Positions 1 through 11,867 are shown, numbered from the stretch's first letter. The stretch is 64,000 nucleotides of DNA from Ancylostoma caninum (GCA_037903475.1 JBAJFG010000362.1:1426001-1490000), one strand, 5' to 3'. Numbers and translations: made by a program. Notes: generated by a model not told the origin, from the letters alone.

Positions 1-569
1 AGGGTGATATTGTTGAAGGAAAATTTCGTGAAGACGGCTTATGTGTAGGAAATGAGAAGTTGTGCTATATGTGAAGGAGCTTTTTCAAAGAGTTAGAAGC
101 AAAAAAAGAGCCTTCGCCTAGTCACGCGTAAGCTCGAGAAAGAAACGCGTCACTGTGAAGAAGTCACGAAAGCCTAGATTTTTCGAATGCATAGAGGTGA
201 GATGGACAGTTCGAGCACGAGCAACTCTAAACTCACTATGCGGCCGTTGGCCTCGTAACACTAAAAAGATAGAATCTGAATGATTTCGAGTGACAAAACG
301 TATGCCAGGGAATTGATGGAAACGCTTGAACTGGCCCATTTATATAGCAAAGGTCGCTACAAAGTCTGAAATTCACACACTTCAACACCAAGCTGCTGCT
401 GGCTATTTCTGCTGCAGCAGAGTGTTGACGCCTAAAATGTGCACTGTGAACAGGAGCAATGAACACGTGCTACAGAATCTTCACACAGAATCTAACAATT
501 GAAGGGATTGAATTGATATGTGGAGAAATAGGGGAAGACAGGGGGGCAAGTCACGTGGAAGGCGCCTAC
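1..569 (-). other. intron sequence of egl-2, left edge
   Basis: This stretch lies downstream of the fifth egl-2 exon, whose donor reads CAG|GTAGGC. I find no reading frame here resembling the next expected part of an EAG channel (the pre-S1 segment and S1 helix), so it appears to be intron continuing past the window. Short frames on the minus strand show no family features. A run of nine C lies a little further right, at 919-927, in the preceding intron. Confidence 0.6.
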
Positions 570-685
570 CTGCGTGAAGTTTGACGAGGCTGACGTGGTG
601 GTCTTGTGCAAGTCCTTCGTTTCGATCTGGTTAAACTGCTGCTTTGACTTGGCGATTCGAGCGATTTGCAAGATCCGTGACAACC
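570..685 (-). CDS. egl-2: egl-2 exon 5 (post-PAS linker)
   Basis: The acceptor is CCGTTCAG|GG and the donor is CAG|GTAGGC. The exon encodes [20 protein letters not shown], then [18 protein letters not shown], the linker between the eag domain and S1. It ends in phase 0, so the next exon starts with a whole codon outside the window. Confidence 0.9.
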
Positions 686-3600
686 CTGAACGGGAATTGA
701 ATTCTCATTAATATGATGCCCCTGACGACTTGGGCCTCTTATCTCTGCCGGATAAGAGGTGTATAAAAATTTCCAGCCGTTCTCGATTTATCGATGTGAA
801 AAATCCTTCCAGACCTCCCATCCTTACCTTGTGCTCAACAAAAACGTCACTGATGGAAGAAAAAAATGTCACCAAGTAATGGAAGTCACCTTCATGGATA
901 CCGAAAAGCTTAGGTTTGCCCCCCCCCTTCAAGTCGCATCGAATGAATAAATATAGAAAAAAATCACAGGTTACATAGGAATGGCAGTAAAGCAACGGCA
1001 GTGGAGGCGTTTATACTTTTTTTCTAGAAATTCGTGGATTCCGAATATGAAAAATTCCAACAATTTTCGTGCTTTTAGATTCTTTACGTATGCACATACA
1101 TATGTACTTCTGGACATGTGATCTTCACTATTCAGAAATGTGTAGAGCAAGTGTTAAAATGTCTGAGTAGGAAACAACAGATCCAGAAAGCTGGAATGTG
1201 GCTTAACGTTATGATATGTTATGTTGTGGTGTAAACAAACGTCATCATCATGTGATAAAGCCACGGACTACTAATAAGAATTTTAGAAAAATTAAATTGA
1301 AGCTCAATGCTTTGGATGAAGTGCTTCTCCTCGGATGATATATGTATTTTCTTGGAAACTTTGGATTAGCCGAGACAGCCGAAGAACAACAGCTTAAGCA
1401 ACATGAGTATCCTGAAGGGTCTTTGTGAATTCCTGCTCTCCAGGGGCCAAAATTCTACCAAATACACCCGATGTTTTCTAAAAAAAGAGGAAAATTCACA
1501 GGAAACTCATGATCAATGATCAAGATGGCAACGGCTGATGACGTAATGAACGGATCACACGACCAATATTACTCCCCTATTTTGCCTGAGGCATCATCAA
1601 ACCGTAGGATTCGATATTTTTAGTGATTTTTGAAATGAGCTCTGGACTCAGCGTAGTCGAGTAGCCCGGAAAATGGCAAAGTCTCGAGGATGAATTTTTC
1701 CGTGGTTGCTGCCTTCAACGTGAAAGTGGTGGGTATCCTCACCATACCCATAAGAAACTGAGCCATTTTCACATGAAGGTAAGAATCCATACCCTTGTTG
1801 TTCTCGTCGTCAAGCGGTTGCTTGAGCGGAGTGATGTCCTTGAACTGGCAGAGGTACAACACCACATTGTCCTTGTCATTCTTGATGGGAGCCAAATGCA
1901 CTAATAGCCAGATGGGCGTTTCTAAAAAGTAAAATCGATTATGTAGAGTTTATCACTAGGCCGAAAAGCGGTTCTGTATCTCCAGGCCGAAAAGCAGCTC
2001 TGTTGTGAGAGTTTGCAGAATTTCAAAATGAGCTGTTTCGAATTTGTGAGTAATAAGCGCGTACTATTCTTTTTACACAATCCAATCTCCGCTTGATCGG
2101 TTCGACCGTTATCCAACGCCTCCTGGATACGGATGAAATTTGTCTGGTCGCCATGATCACCGTGGAGAAATGCCAGTCTGGAATGAGTTTTTTTTTTATT
2201 TCGCAAAAAAGGAGTTCACCGGAATCCATCATTTATTACATTTTTTTTTTCAAGTTTAGGCCCTATTAGCACTTGTTACATATGTTACAAGACGAGGACA
2301 ACGCCTGGCAAAAAAATCCGCCTTCCTAAAAATCACGAGCGGTATGTAGAGGCGCAAAACTCCAGTTTATTGTGAGCTTTTTCCCAGCTCAAACTCGCTG
2401 TGACAACACGTGCATTTTAAGTTTGTGGGGCTGATAACAGCCAAAAAATAGTGGTTGTGCAAACTCGTACATGGTACAGTGAGGCAGTGTGGACGAGTTT
2501 TAGCGAATCATAGGGGTTAATGACTAGCAATGTCGGTTACGAAGTGGCGGACAGGCTGGACACGGACGAAACAAATTTTCAACGCACATGCATCCAAAGC
2601 TACAAATTATCATATAATACATCGTGGTTGTGTGTGTCACACGGTATATATGTACTGTCCTCTTCCTAGCTGTAGGCTTCAGAGTGTGGAGCATCGGTAG
2701 AAGTGACCCACACTTCAAAGCTTATGGCGACCGAGCTCTGTGATTGGCCACTTCGTCCGATTGGCCTATCGCAGAGCTCAGCCACATCACGCTTCTCTAG
2801 CACAACGGTCCAACCTTATATGTTCATAAGTTATGGAATAATACGCAGTTCCAAATTATTTTTAGAAGAAGATGGTGCTCATGTGGACATCATCGTCATC
2901 GAAAGGATAAACGGATTTTGTTCAAACAGTTTCAATGTGGTAAAACAAACAAATAACTATTCTCAAATTTCAACATTTGATGGAGTTCTATTTTCATTTC
3001 GGAGGGGAAAGGGACCCTATAAAAGTCGGAATGGCGGAAGTAATCTGGAAATTTCATATGAAGTAGTATTCAGCTGAAGCTTACACGGTTTAGATATGTA
3101 ACGAAACCTTTTTGAGAGAAGAACCCAACATCGCAAAAAAATCAACGTTCTAAGTCTCTGAATCCGCTGCCATTTGATTCCTTAAAAGCGCAATTACGTT
3201 ACCCAATCAGTTTAAGTGGCGGAATTGACCATAAAACTAACATTGCTTTGGGAAGCTGTAGTGGAATGGCATGCGAGGAAAGCAAAGCATACAATACTGC
3301 TCCTAATCTTTGCAAAAAGGACGCGCGGGACGCATTAAATTGTCGCAAAGCGTCCCCCTTCCGTAATTTCCTTGAAAATAAGAATACCCAAATTTTTCCG
3401 AATGGATGGATTCTCTTTATTGCAACGAATAATGGATTTTTCGATATTGTTCTCTATACTGGCCCTGCGAATTTGAGCAAACCTACTCATACCTGACCTA
3501 CTCATACTCTACCTAATTCAGAATGATGAGAACACTCCATTTTCTAATGGTATTTTCTGCTGTGTAAAGAGCTCGATGTTTCAAACGTCATATATTTTCA

Positions 3601-6600
3601 GATTTGTCATGAAATGGACATATTGGCTTTCTAAGAAAAATTGGAATTGGTTCACTTTTAAGGATGTTATGGACGAGCGACGCTTTGCGACGGTTTAACG
3701 CGTTGCGCGCGTCCTTTTTGCAATAATTATGTAGGAACGGTACTGTACTATACAGAAGTTTCTATAGTAGTTTAAAAAAGTAGAATAATAAACCCACGAG
3801 CACGGCTTTTGCATGATCTCCGCTCGCGAATAGCCGACAAGTTTCGAGAAGCCGTCATTGCAGTAGACAATCGGATAGTCGACCACTTGTGCGTTAGCAA
3901 GGATGAAGGAGGTGTCTGGAACGAAGAAAAGTTTATTTGGGGGGAAAGCTACTGCCTCACCTCGGAAAAAATTCTGTTGGATCATCTCGACTATCAGCGG
4001 ATTTTCCCGGGGAAACTTCTCGAAGGGTCTGGCTATCTTGACGAAATCTCTATGTACTGATCTCTAGAAAATGGTAGGGTCTTTCCGGAAAACATCTAGG
4101 ATCTGTGGAGTAATTCCGAGGGTTGCCTAGTAGGATATAGAAATTTTTACAAGATCTCGAAAATGTATGGTAAGGAATGTAGTGTGTCTGGACATTTTCA
4201 CTCAGCTGTACCATAATTTTGTACCAGGTCAGATCCCTTTTCATTGATTTTTCACTTTTTATTAACTTATCGCTGACTGTACTGCTCATATCTAATTCCA
4301 GCTGATACTTCCAGCAAATGTCCCAGCCCCAAATTGGGAAGCAACCCTCAGCTTGAGTTTTTATTAGCACAAATATGCATCTGCGTGACTAAGGCACATT
4401 TTCAAGTGAGTAATCCCACATCTTCCCTCATCATAGAGAGACACGGAAGCCCATGAATATTCCGGCAGCTCGCGGAAGTCTTAAAGTGATGGATTCGTTG
4501 AAATGACGTGAAAACAGGGTTACGTCTCTGAGCCAAAGAGAACGTGGACTCATTTTGCACACAAATTCTAATTTTCTTTTAAGAAGTGAGTGGTTTGAAT
4601 AGCATATGAATGGCGTAATAAGGAGAATTTGCGCACGTGTTGTGTTATGAATATGCTACGAGGAGAAATTGTGGATCTAGAGATTTCTGTACACTCAATA
4701 CCTTCGTTTTGTAGACGTAACTTTTCACCTGAACAGAAGTGTGCTCTTTAAAAAGCAAATCTTGCAGAATTCCTCTTTTTTTGATGTCGCTCGTGAATAT
4801 CTTTATGCGTTAATCTTACAAATAAATTGCTACCTTATCACAATCGAACAAACACTTATAGTAATAAAACCATATACGCAGGTAGTAACTAATTCTTTCG
4901 ACTTCGAGGCCAATTGGCAGTTGTTTACCTACATTTCAATAACTCATTTTCAACACAATTTAACTCGTCAAGCAAATGATAATCTCACCCCTACGATCCT
5001 ATACAGAGAATGGTACTACGACAATATGACCAAACTAGGAGGAGTTTATGCTTTTGATCAGGCGATAAGCCTTAGCACCTCCTTTACCTCGCAGAATTCC
5101 CAAAATAATTTAACGAAAGGGAAAGTTATCATAGATGGATGACACTATATCAGATAAAAACAGCGAGTTGCATGTGATGTGAGCTAAACGAATATGAAAA
5201 CTTTCAGTTTCCTACAGAGGGCTTCAACTAAGACTGGTCGTGCTCTTTTTTACCGATTCCGTCTAGAGGTTGTTACTGAGTCAATAGCTCGATATGCCGT
5301 ACCCAATTTCTCAACACTTTTACTATTGAACTTTGAATTTTCAAAAAAAAACCAAATTCAAAAGAAAAAGATCCTAACACCTCATATAGTTTCAAGAAAG
5401 AAGAGATTTTAGTGAAAAAAAACCTTGCACAAGCACAGCGGACATTGAAAATTTATGCAAAAAATTGAGCAAATTAAAGAACGAGCTGAGAAAATTCCCA
5501 GGTATTGGTATCATACGCCTACAAACTCGCCCCAGCAGTAGATTTTTTCAGAGATTCTCCCCGTCCAAAAAGGATATTATAAAAGGCCTTAGGTCAATCA
5601 CCTTATTTTTTAATGGAATTCCGAAAAAAAAGACTAATTAACTACCATAAATGCACCCGAAGTGAACCAGAGAAAAATTTTGCTCCTGGGCCTGACCTTT
5701 CTGTAGGTTGTTGGTGCTTGAAGGAGAATTTATTCATGAAGCGGATACAAAGCGAGGTGTTTCATGTCAACGTCAATGTACTCGTCAAGTGGCAACTATG
5801 AACTTTTCAAGACCATTTATCTTTCAGTGCATGGAAAAAATGATCTCTTAAAGTATGGACCAATTGTAGCAAACTAAAGGAGTGTCAACATGATGATCCT
5901 CATTTGGAAATAGGAATAGAACTCATCTCCAAATCTTGAGCAGATTTAAACAAACGCTTTAATACCCAGGTCTGATTGGGTTTACCCATGATAGAGATGG
6001 TGACACACCAAATTTACCCACTTTTAACATAAGCTTCGACGAGTTTATGCTGGATAAGCTCGATAATACATCTAGGTTCTCGTCACTTCTCTCATTTTTG
6101 AATTTAGGGTAACGGATTAATGGGTTATGAATTTTTTTTCGAAAGAATACGCAGTATTCATTGGTCCGAATGAAAATCGAATAATTTTGTCACTCCAATT
6201 ACCAATTCAGGAACCAATGTGATCATCCAGGTGTTCGAGATTGAGAAAGCTCTGAAGCCTTTCTTCTCTTCCTTACAGTACTGTATTGGCCACCAATGTT
6301 GAAACATTCAAATTTTCCATTTATTAGAAGTATTCGATATTCGAAAGCAAAAATATTCGATTTCAAATAAATGAAAAAATCAAATGCGTCACCACTAGAG
6401 ACCAATTCAGCGCTGTATGAGGGAGAAGAAGAGCTTTAGGGTTTTCTTATACTCGACTATCTGGACATTTAAATTGTTTCCTGAACTGGCTATTGAAATA
6501 ACAGAATTATTCGATTTTTATTCGGTCCAATGTGTAATAGGCAGCATCAACAGACTCAAAAGAGTAGAATAAATATGCAAGAAGAGCAGTTTCTTCTTCA

Positions 6601-6954
6601 AGTTTGGCGCTAATGTTAGTTTCCTTGGATGCCTTCAAGGAAGTTACCCATCGAATATACTGATTTGGCATGGACATGAGGAGGGTAAAAAAAATAGTTT
6701 TGATTTGCCGGAGTTTTTGGGATCAAAATTTAGACGAAAGTAGCTTCTACTGGCAAGTTTGAATATCTTTCATCGGAAAATAAGGAATCATGAAAATAAT
6801 CCATTTTCTCACATGAAAATTCATCAAAAATGTTAGTAGAAAGAGCAAAAAATAATTGAAAAATAGCAAACCAACCAGCATTATTACATCGGCGAATGAC
6901 GTTCTCTAGGAAGGTGTTCTGTGGGGCGACGAGACCGCGTTTAGCGACGGGCAT
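570..6954 (-). CDS. egl-2: EAG-type voltage-gated K+ channel, N-terminal part (five exons; gene runs off the left edge)
   Basis: EAG (KCNH1/KCNH5; C. elegans EGL-2) channels are plasma-membrane voltage-gated potassium channels of neurons and muscle; their N-terminal eag domain (cap plus PAS fold) tunes gating. Exons read right to left: 6876-6954, 3798-3915, 2065-2177, 1793-1921 and 570-685. All four introns have GT..AG borders and the phases join exactly, giving 185 residues. Residues 1-26 are the cap ([15 protein letters not shown]). The PAS/PAC region covers about 27-135, with [20 protein letters not shown] near 43-62 and [10 protein letters not shown] near 125-134. [12 protein letters not shown] follows, then a basic linker. 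The DIT-x-x-KQP motif points to the EAG group, not ERG (unc-103) or ELK. The transmembrane segments, pore and cyclic-nucleotide-binding homology domain are outside the window. The start chosen is the family's canonical Met. Introns are 2960, 1620, 143 and 1107 bp. Orthology to egl-2 is inferred from motif recall, not alignment. Confidence 0.93.
1793..1921 (-). CDS. egl-2: egl-2 exon 4 (PAS/PAC end)
   Basis: The acceptor is CTTTTTAG|AA and the donor is AAGG|GTATGG. The exon encodes [20 protein letters not shown], then [20 protein letters not shown] and NK. The AAA codon split across the exon 3/4 junction restores KKNKTPIW, the expected EAG sequence. Confidence 0.93.
2065..2177 (-). CDS. egl-2: egl-2 exon 3 (PAS domain, middle)
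   Basis: The acceptor is CTCATTCCAG|A and the donor is AATA|GTACGC. The exon encodes [20 protein letters not shown], then [17 protein letters not shown]. This matches the family pattern of an HG(D/E)-containing loop followed by an (A/E)-x-E-I-x-L-x-K-K-N strand. Confidence 0.92.
2733..2779. repeat. inverted repeat with CCAAT-type cores, in egl-2 intron 2
   Basis: Arms of 17 nt, GAGCTCTGTGATTGGCC and GGCCTATCGCAGAGCTC, differ at two positions when folded and are separated by 13 nt. The same design recurs at 33399-33443, and related sequence lies at 14957-14980 and 28076-28120. This marks a dispersed short-repeat family. Confidence 0.6.
3289..3747. mobile_element. MITE-like foldback element in egl-2 intron 2
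   Basis: Left arm (about 3289-3355) and right arm (about 3671-3747) are inverted copies roughly 65-75 bp long. Shared blocks include TTGCAAAAAGGACGCGCG and GTCGCAAAGCGTC. The ~315-bp interior has no recognisable transposase. Long terminal inverted repeats with a short non-coding core fit a non-autonomous DNA transposon. I did not fix the target-site duplication. Confidence 0.65.
3798..3915 (-). CDS. egl-2: egl-2 exon 2 (PAS domain, first half)
   Basis: The acceptor is TTCTTCGTTCCAG|AC and the donor is CTC|GTGGGT. The exon encodes [20 protein letters not shown], then [18 protein letters not shown]. The trailing TC plus A of exon 3 gives Ser66. Choosing a donor a few bases later would create a stop or break phase, so this donor is preferred. 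Confidence 0.92.
6159..6532. mobile_element. MITE-like element with ~75-bp inverted ends, in egl-2 intron 1
   Basis: The left end (6159-6190) and right end (6501-6532) match as inverted repeats at about 28 of 32 positions, with a core of CGAATAAAAATCGAATAATT type. Similarity continues inward to about 6232 and 6458 (shared TTCAGGAAxCAAT). Other pieces of the family are at 20600-20830, 23535-23610 and 39105-39165, all rich in ATTCGA. Confidence 0.65.
6876..6954 (-). CDS. egl-2: egl-2 exon 1 (eag-domain cap)
   Basis: The exon runs from the ATG at 6954 to the donor GCTG|GTTGG and encodes 26 residues plus one base. The sequence [18 protein letters not shown] is the diagnostic start of EAG/ERG channels. 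The single trailing G joins AC of exon 2 to form Asp27. Confidence 0.92.
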
Positions 6955-6982
6955 TCTCTCATCACATAGAACGTGTGCGACT
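6955..6982 (-). promoter_or_regulatory. possible trans-splice acceptor and short 5'UTR of egl-2
   Basis: On the minus strand a pyrimidine-rich stretch ends in GCAGTTTAG at 6981, 26 nt before the egl-2 ATG. This is the usual distance for SL1 addition in nematodes. It could also be an ordinary cis acceptor after an upstream non-coding exon. Confidence 0.4.
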
Positions 6983-7223
6983 AAACTGCTCACAAATAAA
7001 TGAAGAAATACGGCAACGACACAACCAACGACGAACTGTGAGCGGCAAAGTATAACATCGTAATATTTATGAAACGTAGGGAATTTTTCATTGGCACCAG
7101 CTGGTCGAGCTGACATTGCATATGGCTGTGTAGCACAGATGTCTGTGCCCGACAACTGAGCGCCATGAATATTGAAGTCGACATGGAGAACTCATGCTCA
7201 GAGCGAGACGAACAAAGCAACAT

Positions 7224-7829
7224 AATATGATTGGGACTAGGGATTATTAGTAAAAGAAGCCAGGATGAATGGCAATTCAGTGGGAGAGGTCGGGTGACCT
7301 TTGGTGGCTCGTACTGATCATTGGTCGACTATCCTCTTTTCGCTAGATTTCTGCGGGTTTTACTCAGTAAAACGTGTGTTTAGCCAATAAATAAGCTCGT
7401 TGCTACAATCAATAAGTTAGTTAGCTTATTCTACGTGAATATTTTATTGAAAAAAAAATAAAAAAAGAGTTTTGCGGCCACCCATGAAGATCAGCTACTC
7501 TGTCAAACACGAGCATTCTTGCGGGATCGGTTGCTCCAAGCAGCAGATTTTTGCCCATAAATAAAATCAGGGTCCAATTAATTAACCTGGTTATAGAAAG
7601 GTAGATATACGAGACCGGCATTGTTCTCAACGCGGAAATTTTGTCCATAATTGTCAGCTTCTAGATAGCTACTACCATATTAGACTCTTGAGTTACTTGC
7701 TAAGTAAGAGTTAACCTTGCCATATTACCCGGGTTTGAGACCTAGGTTAAAAGTGTTACCCAGGTTAGAAGTGTTAACGCACGCACTAACGATGGGTGAA
7801 TCTGTTGAACATTAGCACGTTTACCCTGG
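7224..7829. other. intergenic; cluster of ACCC(A/G)GG motifs
   Basis: No convincing gene. Between about 7724 and 7840 the motif TTACCC(A/G)GGTT appears several times in both orientations (7724-7739, 7758-7772, 7821-7834). The copy ATTACCCGGGTTTGAG at 7724-7739 matches the last 16 nt of the SL1 leader at 14 positions. A minus-strand frame at 7421-7648 has no family signature. Confidence 0.4.
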
Positions 7830-8030
7830 GTAATTTCAATTGTGCATGCGGCTCCTGGAGATTTCATTGCGAAAGGGGTCTGGATGCATCATTGAGATTA
7901 TCTATGGTAAATTTCTTCACCCTTCACCTCGCACCCATCAACAAGCTTACCCATACGTGACATTCTCTATACCCAGAGCTATCCATGGGTGATTAGAGCC
8001 CCGGGTATGAGATTACTCATGCTTCGAATG
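7830..8030 (+). repeat. left copy of an inverted pair of ~200-bp repeats
   Basis: Shared landmarks in order are GGGTAAT, GGATGCATC, CTTCAC..CGCACCCATC, CTATACCCAG, GTGATTA and GGGTATGAGATTAC. The same landmarks occur in the same order on the opposite strand at 9025-9230. The two copies are diverged but clearly related. Confidence 0.6.
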
Positions 8031-9024
8031 ATGCATCCCGAACTAGCTAAAACTGGCTTGACAGAACAATTCAAAAGAGTCAGGGTCAGAATTTCTGGAA
8101 CAAAGGACATCAAAATTATTTTAGGACAAATCTCAGGAAAACCTCCCGGGAAGGAATGAAACCACCCTGTGACCGAAGGATTTTTTTTTGCTCTGCTCAA
8201 AGGTCACGAGGAAGGATGATAGAGGGAGTACACCACTTCAGAGATGGTATAAGAATTCAATTTTCCAGGACGCTGCTAGAATTTAAAGGCTGAATTGATT
8301 CCTTTTTCCTGGAATTTTTTAATGCCATGACGCTAATGTCGCCATTTAAGACGAGGCTATTATTTTCGGAATTAACTTCACTGGCTAAAACTTCAAGCGA
8401 AATTAATTCTACTTGGAAAGTCCACTAAACAGCTCTTTTTTTTTGGTCACGTCTCTGCCACTTTGCTACGAAAGCGCCACACCGGCATCAAAGCCTGGCA
8501 AAGCAAACGCGATAACATTAAGACACTGATTTTTGTAGAATTGATGCTTTTATTGAAATTCGTGGAAAAAAATGCATAGAAAACCCATGCGCACTGAAAT
8601 AGTGAAATGTACGCTGGATGGAAAAACTTTACGTGCCGTTACTTTTTATACTTCCGTACGAAGGGCAATTTACATATTCATAAGCGCTCACGCAAAGGCT
8701 TTTTTTTGGAACTCGTTATTTTTCCATGGAAGGACTTCTTGATATAAATAGGATCGAATAACGCATGAAATTCATTTGAAATATAATATTCAATGTCGAA
8801 CAAGTCAAAAATAAGTCAAAAAATATTTGAAAAAAAGCGTACAGTGATGGAGGAAATATAAGAAGAGCTACAGGATGTCTCCTTTCCCGAATATTCGACT
8901 CTTCGAATCGTCTCTGTAATTGTTAATCAGACAAACAAACTGATCTATTTTTATTTGGACATAAATAGAGGTTCTGACACACCCTGAAACTTGCTAAATC
9001 TCTTCTAGGCTCGGATAGGCCACT
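8031..9024. other. interval between the inverted repeats
   Basis: About 1 kb without a recognisable coding frame on either strand. If the flanking copies are the ends of one element, this is its non-coding interior; otherwise it is ordinary intergenic DNA between two independent insertions. Confidence 0.35.
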
Positions 9025-9230
9025 GAAAGGATGGGTAATCTCATACCCATAGGTAATCACACCAATGAGTACATAACAGCTGGGTATAGACAATGTTGAG
9101 TAAAGTAATGTTCCAGTTGAGTAAGTTGGTTGGTTGTAGATGGGTGCTGAGTGAAGGGGTACATCTGTGCATTTGCTACGGACAACTATCATACAGGGAT
9201 GCATCCGGCCTCTGGGATTTGATTACCCAA
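9025..9230 (-). repeat. right copy of the inverted ~200-bp repeat pair
   Basis: Read on the minus strand, this copy gives AATTGGGTAAT, GGATGCATCC, CCCCTTCACTCAGCACCCATC, CTATACCCAG, GTGATTACC and GGGTATGAGATTACCCAT. This parallels 7830-8030. Confidence 0.6.
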
Positions 9231-10239
9231 TTAAAAAAAATCCAGATCATGATCCATTTTAGATCTTATGAATTAGGCCTTTAATTGGCGAAAAAAGTAG
9301 TAAAAGTAAAAATAAAAAGTAAGGATAGGAGCAGAGATGAATAGTGGTGCAAAAAATGCGACTGCTAAGTAGAGCCCAACCCTCGTTGTTATTCTGAAGT
9401 ATTACTGAGATTTCAATGCATGTATAATATCAAGGAAGAAACGAACAATGAAATGAAGGAAGAAAGGAAGAAAGAAAAGGAGATCTAAGCTAACTCCGGA
9501 GTCAAGAAAAAATGAGAGATAGGATGAAAACTTTGCAATGAGGAAAGCAGTAGAAAAACATGAGATAGTTCTCTTAGAAGCAGGGTTCAAAAAGAAACTG
9601 ACTTTGTTACTATTGGGGCTTAACCTCAACTGATCAAATAGTAACTCGCTCCTGTATTGATACAAGCGCATGTTTCCGAACTGCTTTCATCCCCTACTCT
9701 CTGAAATCCACATGAGAAATCATATCTAAAGAGAGAAGGATCAAAAGAGTAACGAGACCAATTAATAGAGCGAGAAAAGCATGACTAATGCCGTCTGAAC
9801 CCATTTAAAACAAAATATGTGGCTCTACTCCAGTAAGTGGCAGTCACAAGACCGTAAAAGTACTTGTTATTCATTACGCGGAACTATTCTTAGACTTAAT
9901 CCTTTTAGGGTCTTCATCATCTCGCTAATCACTCCATTCAGCCACTGGACTTCTCTTTCCTTTCTTCTTCAGACGGAATTTAACTAATGGGCCATATTCC
10001 AATGATCTATTCCGCTTTGCTTCGGGAATATTCCTACTCTCTCGCGATGCTCCAGGACAGGCTAAAACTGATGGGGTTCCGGAAATAGTTGGCGATGGAG
10101 TGGAATCAACAGCTTAGAGGGTTGCACTCATAAAAATTTCACATACAATCCTAATCATACAAATCTGGACGCAAAAAATAAAAGAATATTTTATTATTTC
10201 GAGGTAATTTTTACAGTGGTTGGCGTTCTGCTGAGTCCA

Positions 10240-10250
10240 CCCCCCCCCCC
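10240..10250. repeat. C11 homopolymer run (G11 on minus strand)
   Basis: Eleven uninterrupted C. It is one of six runs of 11 or more G/C in the window. Such tracts can form G-quadruplexes and are unstable in nematodes lacking the DOG-1/FANCJ helicase. Confidence 0.95.
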
Positions 10251-10746
10251 ACCCTATTTCACGCTTGTCCACGAACTGGTGCTAGAATTCACGGAAATTT
10301 TCCTACTTTTGAGCTGAGGAAGATAGGTTGAATACAACCGAAACAGACGGGATGATGTCAGCAGATTAACGCGGATAAAAACATCTACAAAAATCGAGAT
10401 GGAATGTAAAAATCGACAAAAAATATTGGGAAAAAAACAGAGTACGCACATCTAAGAAGGACAAAATGTGTTATATATTTCTGCTCTTGCAGCGTTTGGT
10501 AAGTCAGGTAAAGATCAGCAAAAAATCGATAAAACGTTAGAGGAATTGAAACTGAAGAGCAGGAAATGGCAAAACCTGGAAAAAAAGCGTACGATGAGAA
10601 TTCAGAAAAAGCGTACCATAAGAAAAATCCCATGAAACAGCATGTCGATTAAGAAAACTGCCGAAACCTTCCAGATTTTTCGAGAGGAAAGAATCCACGA
10701 CGGAAAAAAATGCTTTCATCACCGCCGAGTAAAGCGAGATCCAGAA

Positions 10747-10759
10747 CCCCCCCCCCCCC
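10747..10759. repeat. C13 homopolymer run
   Basis: Thirteen uninterrupted C, flanked by CCAGAA on the left and TGAGCC on the right. Confidence 0.95.
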
Positions 10760-11601
10760 TGAGCCAAGCATGGTTGGCTGCGAGAATCAACGTCAGACGC
10801 TCAGGCACCCCATCTATAACTCCGCCGGGCGTCTCGTATTCTCTCACGCACTCTGGTGAAATCCAGAAATTCCCCATCGTTAGGTACACAGTCTACACTC
10901 TCCTCTGCAATTTCCGCATAGATATTTACGACTATAACTGAATTACAACTACTTTTCATCCCAGCATCGGAATAGCAAGCGCAAATCCCTTCCATAAATT
11001 ACAAGCGAGATTCAGAAAATCACAGAACAAGCAGAGTAGAGGTGGCGGAAAACAAACACATACGCACCTGGAACGCTTTAAGTGCAAAGGAAAGATTTGT
11101 GCTGATTGAGGAACTGCACATGAGTGTCCTTTGAGGGAAAATGAGCTGAGAGAAAAAAGAAAAACGCAGGAAAAACACATAAACGAAGCTAGTAATGCTC
11201 CGGCGAAGGGTGAGCAAAAGCGAGCACGCAAAACGGCTACAGGGATAGACCAATATATGTATGTATGTCAAAATCTCAGAGTCATTCTAGGAGGAGTGGA
11301 AAAACGTTAGGGGGAAACTTCAAATTAATATACATAGAGTAAAATAGGAGTAATAATACTAACCAGTTATTTCAAACTTGATCCCATTTTAAAGGACAAA
11401 CGATGGAAGAAGTGAAAAGAATTGATGAAAAGTGGTAACCTCAAGGCCTGGAGACCAAAGAGTGAGCTCTGGAATGGGCTGAAGCAACCGAATAATGGTT
11501 AACGGATAACGAATATTCTGGATTACACCAATCCCACATTACATTCCGAAACGAAAAGTGATGGCCGTAGTTTGCGACATCGGTTTTAAATGTGTAGTAA
11601 G

Positions 11602-11704
11602 TGAATGAATGAATGAATGAATGAATGAATAAACAAATAAATAAATAAATGAGTCGAATGAGTGAATGGAATGAATGAATGAACGAATGAATGAGCGAAT
11701 GAAT
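11602..11704 (+). repeat. GAAT tetranucleotide microsatellite
   Basis: Repeated GAAT units are interrupted by an AAAT/AAAC stretch around 11628-11652 and then resume with point variants. Confidence 0.9.
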
Positions 11705-11867
11705 TCCCAGACGGAAAATAAAATTAATAAAAATACTAGTTATGGTAATAAATGATGAACAAGAATTATTTTAAAAATAATAATAGTAATTAACTATCAA
11801 AAATAAACTAATGGAAGGATTTTATATGTACTGTAAAGCAGGTTCAAAAATTTGGCGACCCATTCCC

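Larger units (their letters stand above)
9231..11600. other. intergenic sequence, no gene recognised
   Basis: Purine-rich stretches (for example 9430-9560) give long but featureless minus-strand frames. Frames at 10254-11271 are low-complexity Ser/Phe/Leu-rich sequence. Two C-runs lie here, at 10240-10250 and 10747-10759. No domain or splice-consistent exon was found. Confidence 0.4.

Noticed and set aside
118..466. Further egl-2 exons at the left edge
   Set aside because: Minus-strand frames here show no S1-region similarity and no in-phase acceptor.
4741..5142. 133-codon plus-strand frame inside egl-2 intron 1
   Set aside because: It is antisense to the intron, AT-rich, has no family features and no supporting splice or start context.
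570..6954. Assignment to ERG (unc-103) instead of EAG
   Set aside because: The DIT-x-x-KQP end of the PAS/PAC region and GLCKKNKTPIW strand are EAG-type. ERG differs at both.
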